Shown: piece by piece, positions 7,987 to 15,450 of the stretch
Numbering within the stretch: position 1 is the stretch's first letter
Layout: each line of letters starts with the position of its first letter
Source: SKKY01 sp965228015
GTDB lineage: Bacteria > Bacillota > Peptococcia > Peptococcales > SKKY01
Direction: 5' to 3'
DNA length: 64,000 nt
Assembly (NCBI GenBank): GCA_965228015.1
Contig: OZ245787.1
Coordinates: forward strand, 1,240,001 to 1,304,000
Translations under genes and position numbers: made by a program
The notes under the pieces: model-generated
What the model was told of the DNA's origin: nothing
Databases searched by the model: none
Seen by the model: the letters and a program-made list of their open reading frames with translations, nothing else

Positions 7987-10263
7987 TTACTGATTTAGAA
8001 ACTTTAATATTCCCTTAGCAATTCCACTTGCAATTTTGTCTTGGAAAGCAGGAGATGACAGCAGCTGTTCTTCCTGCTGATTAGTTAAGAATCCCGTTTC
8101 TACAAGAACTGAAGGCATTCTTGTTTCTCTGATAACTGCAAAATTTTCTTCAAATAATCCATATGAGGGTCTGCCCGTTGACTTAAGGGCCTCATCAAGG
8201 ATATATGATGCAAGATTCTGTCTTTCAAGTCTTTGCATAAATATTTCCGGCATCCACTCAGGAGCATAATAAAATACCCCTATACCTTGAATAGCTCTGT
8301 TAGCCGTTGCATTTGCATGAATACTTACAAAGCAATAAGCATTTTCATTGTTAGCCAGATTAGCTCTGTCATATAAATCTCTGTTTGTAGTTCCCCGATG
8401 AGTCAGGATAACTTCAATACCTTCTCTTCTCAGACACTCTTCCGCCTTCAAGGATATTGGTATATTTACATTTAATTCCCTTACCTTCAGAGTTGTACCT
8501 ATTGCTCCCGGATCTACCCAGCCACCCGCTTTTATCGTTCCGTGACCTGGATCAATAACAACAATTTTACCTCTTGGTCCTTGTGTTGGATATCCAACAG
8601 CAACATTTAAAGATTTTTCTTTAAGATTTACTCTTACAGAACTTCCGTAAATAAATTTAAGATCTACTCTTACAACATCCTGGGAATCTTGTTTTGCGGT
8701 TATTTGATAATTTCCGTTTATAGTCTTATTAAATGTGTTGCTTCCATTAATATCCAGTCTTGATCCTTTAATAAAGAACGCTATCTGGTCCAAGCTTAAT
8801 CTTTTACTTTCATAAGAAATTTCCTTTTCAGAAAAAATTTCAAAATTAAATCTGTCGGCTTCTTCATTAATTATAATGTTATTAATAGTTGAAAGGGCTT
8901 CTGCATAATTCCGCAACCTGATATTAATTCCTTGATTTTCTTTTTCATAGCTTGCTCTAAAATCAATTTTATCCAGGAAATTGATTGTGATTTTTTTAGA
9001 AGCCACCTCAACAGTTCCAATATTAAACTGATTTACATAAACCTTTTGAGGAGTAAGATTCAGTTCCGGAAAATCAATTATTATTTGAGTTGCCGATGGT
9101 TTACTTAAACGATAATCTTCAATAGAAACGGGAAAAATGTCAATTTCAAGAAAATCCTGAGAATTTGTAATGATAAAAAACTTACCCGAATCTAAGGAGA
9201 TTTTTGCAGAATTGTTTTCATCAAAAGAAATATCTTGTCTTTGAGTTTCTTGTGAATCTTCTTTTTTGAAAACCAGCCAATCCGCAATCCATCCGGCATT
9301 ACCACTTGGAAGTTTAATTTTAAGCCAGTTTTTTTCAGCATCAATTACAGCAAATCCTTGTCCGGCTTTTACTGTTGTAATAATCCCATATTCTATTCCC
9401 GGGCCTTGTCTTACATTTACAACACTCTCTTTTATTATAATATTATCATTAACTTTTATTCCAGACTCAGTTATCCCGGAGGAAGCAGTTTCTGGGTTTT
9501 GAGGATAAATTACTGCACCTGTTCCCGGGTCTTTTAATACAGAAGAACCATCCGTCTGGGATAAAAGCCAGCCTGCAATCCATCCTTCTTTTTGTTCTTT
9601 AGTAACAACCTGGTACCAGTCTCCCCTTTGGTTTTTTACTGTAACAGGTGTATTACGGTTAAGTTGAGATATAATCTCTGCATTTAAATTTGGTTCACTT
9701 CTCATATTAACTACATTCTGATTTACATAATAAGTCCGGGCATCTACACCTTCTCCTTGTGCAGTTATAAGGAAACCTGCTACCCAGCCTTCAACTTTTC
9801 CACTTTTTACATAGTACCAGTCATCTTTTTTTTGCTTTAGCTGAACCAACTCACCTCTTGATAACTGGCCAAGAGTTTGACTTTCTGTCCCCGGTTCTTT
9901 TCTAACGTTTACAACCGTACTGTTTATTACACCCGTTTTGCCAGTTAAAACTTCCGCTCCCTGAACTGAAGGTGCAGGTGTTACATCAACAGTAGGATTC
10001 GCAGATACTGTAACATATTCTGAGCTTACCCATCCCAGCCCCTGGGGTAGACGAATCTGAATCCAGTTGTTTTCTATCTTTACAACAGATACTTCACTGC
10101 CTCTTGATAACCGACCTATATTATTGTAATTTGTTCCCGGTCCGCTTCTTATGTTTAATACACTTGCGTTAACCGCGCCTTTACCATCTGCAGCCGCAGA
10201 TAATACAAGCATTAAAGAAAAAATAAACAACAGAACCAAGGTTTTTCTAATATTTTTATTCAA
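7987..10263 (-). CDS. Secreted N-acetylmuramoyl-L-alanine amidase with four SH3 repeats
   Basis: Zinc amidase that cleaves the bond between MurNAc and L-alanine in peptidoglycan. Domain order in 758 residues: signal peptide 1-24; four bacterial SH3 repeats (about 28-85, 110-168, 180-237, 272-333), each with a VVN(V/M)R-type core and a GW(V/I) turn; an AMIN-like beta region of about 355-550; and an amidase_3 domain from about 565. Metal and catalytic residues are visible: His574 (DPGHG), Glu596 (KVRELN), His649 (SIHAN) and Glu722 (LVETGF). The start is a TTG with a GGAGG site. It is followed closely by the metallo-hydrolase gene. Role in daughter-cell separation, cell-wall turnover or spore processes cannot be decided from sequence. 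Confidence 0.9.
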   Translation of the reverse strand: MNKNIRKTLVLLFIFSLMLVLSAAADGKGAVNASVLNIRSGPGTNYNNIGRLSRGSEVSVVKIENNWIQIRLPQGLGWVSSEYVTVSANPTVDVTPAPSVQGAEVLTGKTGVINSTVVNVRKEPGTESQTLGQLSRGELVQLKQKKDDWYYVKSGKVEGWVAGFLITAQGEGVDARTYYVNQNVVNMRSEPNLNAEIISQLNRNTPVTVKNQRGDWYQVVTKEQKEGWIAGWLLSQTDGSSVLKDPGTGAVIYPQNPETASSGITESGIKVNDNIIIKESVVNVRQGPGIEYGIITTVKAGQGFAVIDAEKNWLKIKLPSGNAGWIADWLVFKKEDSQETQRQDISFDENNSAKISLDSGKFFIITNSQDFLEIDIFPVSIEDYRLSKPSATQIIIDFPELNLTPQKVYVNQFNIGTVEVASKKITINFLDKIDFRASYEKENQGINIRLRNYAEALSTINNIIINEEADRFNFEIFSEKEISYESKRLSLDQIAFFIKGSRLDINGSNTFNKTINGNYQITAKQDSQDVVRVDLKFIYGSSVRVNLKEKSLNVAVGYPTQGPRGKIVVIDPGHGTIKAGGWVDPGAIGTTLKVRELNVNIPISLKAEECLRREGIEVILTHRGTTNRDLYDRANLANNENAYCFVSIHANATANRAIQGIGVFYYAPEWMPEIFMQRLERQNLASYILDEALKSTGRPSYGLFEENFAVIRETRMPSVLVETGFLTNQQEEQLLSSPAFQDKIASGIAKGILKFLNQ

Positions 10264-10278
10264 AAGGAACCTCCAAAA

Positions 10279-11025
10279 TTAACTGATTTTCTTTTTCCTG
10301 AGATAAATATATAATGCAATACTAAAAATTATAAAAATCAGACTAGTTACCTGAGCCATTCTTAGAGATCCCAGCATTAAGCTATCTGTCCTAAACCCTT
10401 CAATAAAGAACCTGCCAACAGAATACCCGCCAAGATAAATTGCTAAAAGCATACCCTCTTTTAATTTAATCTTTTCTCTGATAATTATCAGAATAATAAA
10501 AATTCCAATATTCCAAATAAATTCATAAAGAAAAGTCGGGTGTCTGTAAGCTCCGTCTATCCACATTGCCCAGGGAACATTCTCTGGGCTTACTTCATAA
10601 CCATATGCTTCCTGATTAAAGCAATTACCCCATCTTCCTATTCCCTGCCCCAGAACCATGCTTGGGGCAACAGCATCAGCTACCTGCCAGAAGCTTATTT
10701 TATAATACTTTAACATAAACCAGGCTATTGAAAAAGCCCCGATTATACCACCATGAATCGCTAATCCTCCATTCCATACTGCTGGTATTTCTTTTGGATT
10801 TAAAGAATAGTAATCCCAGTTAAAGGCAACATAGTATAAGCGGGCACAAACAAATGCCACAGGAATTGCTGTTAAAAGCACATTCATAAACTTATCTTCA
10901 TCAATATTTTTTTTCTTAATTTCTTTCAAGGCCAGGAAAGTTCCCAACAAAATAGCAAGAGCAATCAACACTCCATACCATCTTATTTTCAAAAAGCCTA
11001 TCTCGATTAATATAGGATCCGGCAT
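10279..11025 (-). CDS. lgt: Phosphatidylglycerol-prolipoprotein diacylglyceryl transferase
   Basis: Integral membrane enzyme that transfers diacylglycerol to the lipobox cysteine of prolipoproteins, the first step of lipoprotein maturation. At 248 residues it has the usual size, about seven hydrophobic segments, the HGG(I/L) motif (AIHGGIIGAF) and the Lgt signature GQGIGRWGNCFNQEAYG with the essential Arg and Asn. It lies 14 bases downstream of a lipoprotein gene and 15 upstream of the amidase gene. Several lipoproteins in this window (solute-binding protein, RND adaptor) would be its substrates. Confidence 0.95.
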   Translation of the reverse strand: MPDPILIEIGFLKIRWYGVLIALAILLGTFLALKEIKKKNIDEDKFMNVLLTAIPVAFVCARLYYVAFNWDYYSLNPKEIPAVWNGGLAIHGGIIGAFSIAWFMLKYYKISFWQVADAVAPSMVLGQGIGRWGNCFNQEAYGYEVSPENVPWAMWIDGAYRHPTFLYEFIWNIGIFIILIIIREKIKLKEGMLLAIYLGGYSVGRFFIEGFRTDSLMLGSLRMAQVTSLIFIIFSIALYIYLRKKKIS

Positions 11026-11039
11026 ATATAACCCCTTAC

Positions 11040-12419
11040 TTAATACTTAACATTATTATAATTGTGAAAATTATATATTGAATTGATATTTATATTCTTT
11101 ACTCTCTGAGAGTATACCTCTTTATCAATTCCTTCAGAAATAATTACAGCAGGAAGAGATTGAAGAATTGCATTTTCTAGTTCTACAAAAAGAACTTCTC
11201 TTTCTTGAGAATCTGCAGTTTTATTGATTTTGTTTTGCAAATGATTAATCTCAGGAACTATCAGACCACTAACATTTAAAGGATTATTTAAAGGGTTTTT
11301 AAACAATTCAAAAAAAGCATTTTTGCCAAAATAATCTCCCTCCCATGATTCCAAAGCCAGATCAAAGTTCCCTTCTCTCAAATCAAAGAAATAATCTTGA
11401 ATTGGTTTTGCAACAATTTCAGGATTAATATTCAGTTTTTTTGACAACTGTGCAGCAATTTGATTTCCTTTTTCTATCTCTGTTTCTGAATCTAGAACCA
11501 AAATCTTAGGAGAAAAAGTTATTAATTCCTGACTCGTAGTTATATTTATTTTTTCTTTAGAGTTATTGTCTCTATATCTGGCTGGATAAAGTCCGTCGAT
11601 TTTATCCAGACTGTGATATACTGCTTTTCTTGCTTCAATATTTTTTAATTCTGGTTTTCTGGAATTTATCCAAAGCAATTGGATTCCAGGGCTTTCAATC
11701 TTTTCACCTTTTAATTCAGAAAGTTCTTCCTTAGGGAAAATAATGTCATAATCTTTTTCCTGATAACCTTTAAGTAATTTTTCTTTATCCAGATTGCTCT
11801 GTATCACTATGGTTTCTGTTCTTTTTTCTGCAACAGCTTTTTCTATATCTTTATCAGCTAAAACAATTTTATCTCCGGATCTTTTTTCAACTAGATAATT
11901 ACCGGAAAAAGGACCTGACATAAAGTCTTCCCCATTTTTTACCGGAAAATAAAAAGGCAGTGCCAAAATTTTTTCAAAATCTGTAAATTCCTTTTTTAAC
12001 GATATTTCCAATAGTCCTTCTGAGTTTACTGATATATTATCTTCTTTTTTATTATCTAAATAATTATATTGGTAAACATATTTGCCTTTATATTGATTAA
12101 TAATATTTTTTAAACCTGCAGCCACATCAGATGAAGTTATTTCTGTTCCGTCGCTCCACTGGAAACCATCTTTAATTTTAATGTACATCTTTTTTCCATC
12201 TTCACTGTAACTATAAGATTCCGCAAGAACCGGTGTAACTTTATTATTAAAATCATATTCAAATAATCCTATATATAAATTATTTAAAAATGTAAGATTC
12301 AACTCTTCGTTATAGTTTCCTTCAGCTCCAATATATAGATTGTTGCCTTTTTCATTATTACATCCTGTAATAAATAAAGTTAAAAGAATTAATGTCCATA
12401 AAGAAAATTTTCTCAGCAT
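11040..12419 (-). CDS. Orphan peptide-type solute-binding lipoprotein (SBP_bac_5 family)
   Basis: Predicted lipoprotein with a signal peptide and lipobox (LFITGC, Cys20) followed by a family 5 extracellular solute-binding fold: LYIGLFEYDFNNKVTPVLAESY and KIKDGFQWSDGTEITSSDV are characteristic of oligopeptide/nickel-binding proteins. At 459 residues it is shorter than typical OppA (about 540), mostly through a reduced second half. No ABC permease or ATPase genes are next to it, so it either shares a distant transporter or acts as a sensor or scavenger; the ligand cannot be predicted. The upstream region contains a hairpin and an AT-rich palindrome (see 12451-12564). Confidence 0.8.
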   Translation of the reverse strand: MLRKFSLWTLILLTLFITGCNNEKGNNLYIGAEGNYNEELNLTFLNNLYIGLFEYDFNNKVTPVLAESYSYSEDGKKMYIKIKDGFQWSDGTEITSSDVAAGLKNIINQYKGKYVYQYNYLDNKKEDNISVNSEGLLEISLKKEFTDFEKILALPFYFPVKNGEDFMSGPFSGNYLVEKRSGDKIVLADKDIEKAVAEKRTETIVIQSNLDKEKLLKGYQEKDYDIIFPKEELSELKGEKIESPGIQLLWINSRKPELKNIEARKAVYHSLDKIDGLYPARYRDNNSKEKINITTSQELITFSPKILVLDSETEIEKGNQIAAQLSKKLNINPEIVAKPIQDYFFDLREGNFDLALESWEGDYFGKNAFFELFKNPLNNPLNVSGLIVPEINHLQNKINKTADSQEREVLFVELENAILQSLPAVIISEGIDKEVYSQRVKNININSIYNFHNYNNVKY

Positions 12420-12450
12420 TCACTTTTCTCCCTTTTGTTTTGTATTTGCA

Positions 12451-12484
12451 AAAAAAATCTTTACCCACAAAGGGGTAAAGATTT
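12451..12484 (-). terminator. Terminator or leader attenuator between ArsR-type gene and lipoprotein gene
   Basis: Stem AAATCTTTACCC (12455-12466) pairs with its complement at 12473-12484, followed on the minus strand by an eight-T tract. It lies 117 bases after the regulator stop and 35 bases before the lipoprotein start, so it could end the regulator transcript or act as an attenuator in a lipoprotein leader. Confidence 0.75.
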
Positions 12485-12538
12485 GAATTTCTCACATAAA
12501 GTGATTAATTACAAAATTCCCTTCTTTAAATAAAAAGA

Positions 12539-12564
12539 TATTTTTGATAATTATATCAAAAATA
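12539..12564. promoter_or_regulatory. AT-rich perfect palindrome overlapping a -10 element (candidate operator)
   Basis: TATTTTTGATA (12539-12549) and its exact complement at 12554-12564, four-base spacer. On the minus strand the centre reads TATAAT, so the palindrome would cover the -10 box of a promoter for the downstream lipoprotein gene. The ArsR-type protein encoded just upstream is a natural candidate ligand, but this is inference; the -35 match is poor. Confidence 0.4.
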
Positions 12565-12600
12565 CTTCCTTAATTGAAGGGACAATGATCAATTCCTTAA

Positions 12601-12879
12601 TTAGCTAATCATATAGTCAACTTTATAATTTCTGGCAACTGCCCGGTAATATTTTTCCAAAATACCACTTTTTTCTACTACTTCTACGATTTTAATGAAA
12701 TTTTGTTTTTCAAGTTCTTTCACATGATAGTGAATTTTTGCCGAAGACTGCCCTAAGATATCAGCCACCTGTTTAACTGTAGCCTTTTGTCCAATAAGAA
12801 TCTGAAGAACGGTAATTCTTAATTTATCAGAAATAATTTTTACTTTTTCAGGGCTGCTTAAAACCAATACATCTTCCAT
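12601..12879 (-). CDS. ArsR-type winged-helix transcriptional regulator
   Basis: A 92-residue protein that is almost entirely a winged helix: SDKLRITVLQILIGQKATVKQVADILGQ (helices 1-3) then SSAKIHYHVKELEKQNFI, the recognition helix and wing entry, matching the ArsR/HTH_20 family. No cysteine pairs or other metal-binding signature are visible, so a metal effector is not supported; dimerising C-terminal helix seems short. Members of this size often repress adjacent genes. Candidate targets are the downstream lipoprotein gene, which has a palindrome over its promoter region, and itself. Confidence 0.8.
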   Translation of the reverse strand: MEDVLVLSSPEKVKIISDKLRITVLQILIGQKATVKQVADILGQSSAKIHYHVKELEKQNFIKIVEVVEKSGILEKYYRAVARNYKVDYMIS

Positions 12880-12994
12880 TCTACCTTCCTCTCTCCCAGC
12901 TAATCATATATAACAATTAAGAAATATATTTAATATTATATAACAGCATTTTTCTTTAATCAACATTTTTTATCGGTTATAATATTTTTACATT

Positions 12995-13023
12995 AAAAAA
13001 CCTCCACTTTTGTGAAGGTTTAA
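12995..13023 (-). terminator. Rho-independent terminator after the membrane-protein gene
   Basis: AACCTTCAC / GTGGAGGTT stem (one mismatch) with a four-base loop and a six-T tract on the minus strand, starting about 9 bases after the stop of the gene at 13032. Confidence 0.8.
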
Positions 13024-13031
13024 AAAATTTA

Positions 13032-13559
13032 TTAAATAATATTTCTTTTGACTTTGTTTTGCTGATCTCTTAATGCTGCTATGGCCATTGTAAGTTTTGA
13101 CTCTTTTAAAAGATAATCTTTTAATTCCGAACCTTGAAGATTGGTAATGCTATTTAACTCCAGATAAACCTCTTCTACAATTTCATATATAGAGTCTGGA
13201 AAAAGACAAAGTTCCAATTTCAAATTCTTCCATGTTACTGCTCTGAATTGAGTAGTTTTTTCTACATTTGAATTATATTCCAGCTCTCTTATAAAAGCAG
13301 AAAGAATATTATATTTCTTAATAAAGTTTTCTTGCTGAAAACCAGTAAAAATAAGAGTGTTTTGTTCAATGAGTCTTTTATTAAGTATCAGTCCAACAAT
13401 CAAGAATGCAGAAAATACAGTTAAAACAACAGCAAGAATCTGAAGTTCAAGCCTAAATACAATATAACCAAGACTCATCCCTAAAATACCACTCAAAAAT
13501 AATATAAAATATGTTATTCCTTCTATCTTTCTCTGATTGTTTTGAAGCTGGTTATTCAA
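13032..13559 (-). CDS. Uncharacterised two-TM membrane protein
   Basis: I do not recognise a family. The 175-residue product has a short charged N-terminus, two adjacent hydrophobic segments (about residues 15-35 and 40-60), then a roughly 110-residue hydrophilic, probably cytoplasmic helical domain rich in Glu/Asn (IYEIVEEVYLELNSITNL). It begins 20 bases after the GerMN gene and ends at a clear terminator, so the two are likely co-transcribed. A regulatory or structural role at the membrane near GerMN is possible but unsupported. Confidence 0.6.
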   Translation of the reverse strand: MNNQLQNNQRKIEGITYFILFLSGILGMSLGYIVFRLELQILAVVLTVFSAFLIVGLILNKRLIEQNTLIFTGFQQENFIKKYNILSAFIRELEYNSNVEKTTQFRAVTWKNLKLELCLFPDSIYEIVEEVYLELNSITNLQGSELKDYLLKESKLTMAIAALRDQQNKVKRNII

Positions 13560-13579
13560 GTAAACTCACGTCCCTCTTT

Positions 13580-14482
13580 TTATTTATATTTATTATCTTC
13601 AAGAAAACTATAATCTGGGTCTAAAGGTTCTCCAAGATAAATGTGACCGGATAAAGACTCAATAATCTCACCGTTAATTAAAATTTGAACCTGATCAATT
13701 CCTTCTATATCTGCTAGAGTGTTCACTATAGAATATACCGTAAAAATCTTTCCCATTGAACCTTGAGCTTCTTTTATTGTTCCACCAAGGTCAATAGTAG
13801 CAACTTTATTTTCCTCGTCATATTTATAGCTTAATATTTTAGTTCCTTCAGGAAGAACTCTCGAATTTTCCTGAGTATTTTCAGGTTCCTTGATTAATTC
13901 TTCTATTAATAAATATGCATTTTCAGTATTAATCTCTGCATCAATAATTCTTTTTTCTTTTCTAAAATAACCATCTTCCGTTCCAAAATATAGCTCTACA
14001 AGACTTTCCGGAACCTTCGCTATTTCAATAACATCTTTTTCTGCAAGTTTTTTATTGTCAGTACTCATAAATATAACTTTTTTATATTCTACAGTATTAT
14101 CAGCTAACTTTACAAGTTTTACCGGATAAGTTAATGCCTGAGTTACAACATCATCTTTACCAGGATCTTTTTTCTCCACAATAATTGTTACCGTATCGTT
14201 ATTTACTGTTGCATCCTTCAATACAATACTATAACCTTCGGATATCTTTTCACCTCTTGATGCGAAAAGATATAACTCTCCCTCATAATTAAAGGCAAGA
14301 TAATTTTCCGTCATATTAAACTGTCCAAGATACTCCTGAAGATTTCTTGGCATTTCTTCAATTTCCATATGAATAAGTCCGGTTTCTTTTCCTTTTTCTT
14401 CACCATTTCCAAGATTCAAAAGGAAAAATATCGCTGCGATCACAACAACTACAGCAATTATTACAGGTATTTTATTTTTCAT
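13580..14482 (-). CDS. GerMN-domain membrane-anchored protein
   Basis: 300 residues with an N-terminal hydrophobic anchor (about residues 5-25) and no lipobox. The C-terminal half is a GerMN domain: VELYFGTEDG, a long helix (AYLLIEELIKEP), then ATIDLGGTIKEAQGSMGK and QVQILINGE, as in GerM and LpqB. GerM family proteins act in spore formation or germination and in the bacterial envelope; which applies here is unknown. The residues between anchor and domain resemble no family I know. A TATAAT -10 preceded by TGG is present at 14531-14536 on the minus strand. First gene of a two-gene unit. Confidence 0.78.
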   Translation of the reverse strand: MKNKIPVIIAVVVVIAAIFFLLNLGNGEEKGKETGLIHMEIEEMPRNLQEYLGQFNMTENYLAFNYEGELYLFASRGEKISEGYSIVLKDATVNNDTVTIIVEKKDPGKDDVVTQALTYPVKLVKLADNTVEYKKVIFMSTDNKKLAEKDVIEIAKVPESLVELYFGTEDGYFRKEKRIIDAEINTENAYLLIEELIKEPENTQENSRVLPEGTKILSYKYDEENKVATIDLGGTIKEAQGSMGKIFTVYSIVNTLADIEGIDQVQILINGEIIESLSGHIYLGEPLDPDYSFLEDNKYK

Positions 14483-14652
14483 TTTTGCCCCCTGGTTATA
14501 AATTGTTATTAAATGTATACCCTATTTTTTATTATACCAAGCATTATCCGCAAAACCCTTATATTAATAATAAGTTTACTATTTTTTAAAAATATTTTTT
14601 TACCCATTTATGATAAAATAATTTAATAATAAAAAGAAATCGAGGGATACTT

Positions 14653-14844
14653 ATGTTCAGAGAAATAGGTTTTGGGCTTTTGTTTTTTTCTATAATTTTT
14701 AAAACTATTGCAATCAGCAAAGCTTCCAACAAAAATTTATCTTTAGAAATACGAAAGAAACAATACAAGCAATTTAATCTCCCTGGCAATATGCTTATTG
14801 GATTAGGAGCGGCTTTACTTTTGTACGCTAAATATTTTGCATAA
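14653..14844 (+). CDS. Small two-TM membrane protein, plus strand
   Basis: Unrecognised 63-residue protein. Two hydrophobic segments (about 6-22 and 48-62) flank a basic loop (LEIRKKQYKQF). A GAGGG ribosome-binding site lies seven bases before the ATG and a terminator follows directly. An overlapping minus-strand reading frame is less convincing because it lacks these signals and is laden with Ile/Lys runs typical of AT-rich antisense. One of very few plus-strand genes here. Confidence 0.55.
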   Translation: MFREIGFGLLFFSIIFKTIAISKASNKNLSLEIRKKQYKQFNLPGNMLIGLGAALLLYAKYFA

Positions 14845-14847
14845 ATA

Positions 14848-14877
14848 AAGAGGTGGGATTAATTCCCGCCTCTTTTT
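14848..14877. terminator. Bidirectional terminator between small membrane protein and tetR
   Basis: AAGAGGTGGG / CCCGCCTCTT stem (one G-U) with a seven-base loop and T5 on the plus strand. It serves the convergent small membrane gene and overlaps the last codons of the tetR gene. Confidence 0.8.
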
Positions 14878-15449
14878 CCAATCCCATAACAAAGAAGATC
14901 TGTCACATCTTTGGCAATTTTTTCTTTATCTTCTATCTCATCAGAGACAATAATCGATTCACTTATACCTTTAAGCGCCCCCAGGAAAAAATTTGCAGCA
15001 AGAAGGGGACTTATATCCCTTAATTCACCCTTTTCCTTTGCTTTTTCAAAAATTTTCATATATCTTTCTGTTTTTTCAAAAACAAATTTCTTATGAAAAT
15101 CCATTACTTCTTCTTTACTTCTTGGAATATTCGAGAAATCTGTCATAACTTTCATAAATGTTGCCTTTGTGCTAATCAAAATATCCATATGGTTAATAAT
15201 GAATTTATGAATTGTTGCCTCCATTGTATCTTTTTCATCAATACCTGCATCAAGTTTCTTAAAATACTCTTCAAGGAAGGAAAAAACCATAGTATCAAAA
15301 AGATCTTTTTTATTATCAAAATAGGAGTAAACTGTGCCTTTCCCAACTCCCGCCTCTTCGGCTATCTCTTCCATTTTAGCATTATAGTATCCTTTCTCAG
15401 AAAAAACTTTGAAGGCCGCACTTATTAATAGTTCTCTTTTATCCTTCAT
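14859..15449 (-). CDS. TetR-family repressor of the efflux operon
   Basis: 196-residue TetR/AcrR regulator: helix-turn-helix MEEIAEEAGVGKGTVYSYFDNKKDLFDTM near residues 24-52, then a variable helical ligand-binding domain. It is the last gene of the adaptor-pump-regulator operon and starts within two bases of the pump stop, so it is presumably translated by coupling. The two TGACYCG-type palindromes around the operon promoter at 19.7 kb are the likely binding sites, making this an autoregulated efflux system induced when a pump substrate binds the repressor. Effector unknown. Reading frame intact. Confidence 0.9.
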   Translation of the reverse strand: MKDKRELLISAAFKVFSEKGYYNAKMEEIAEEAGVGKGTVYSYFDNKKDLFDTMVFSFLEEYFKKLDAGIDEKDTMEATIHKFIINHMDILISTKATFMKVMTDFSNIPRSKEEVMDFHKKFVFEKTERYMKIFEKAKEKGELRDISPLLAANFFLGALKGISESIIVSDEIEDKEKIAKDVTDLLCYGIGKRGGN

Positions 15450-15450
15450 C

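Noticed and set aside
14586..14789. 67-residue minus-strand frame opposite the small membrane gene
   Set aside because: No convincing ribosome-binding site, no terminator, low-complexity Ile/Lys composition; the plus-strand frame has both signals.
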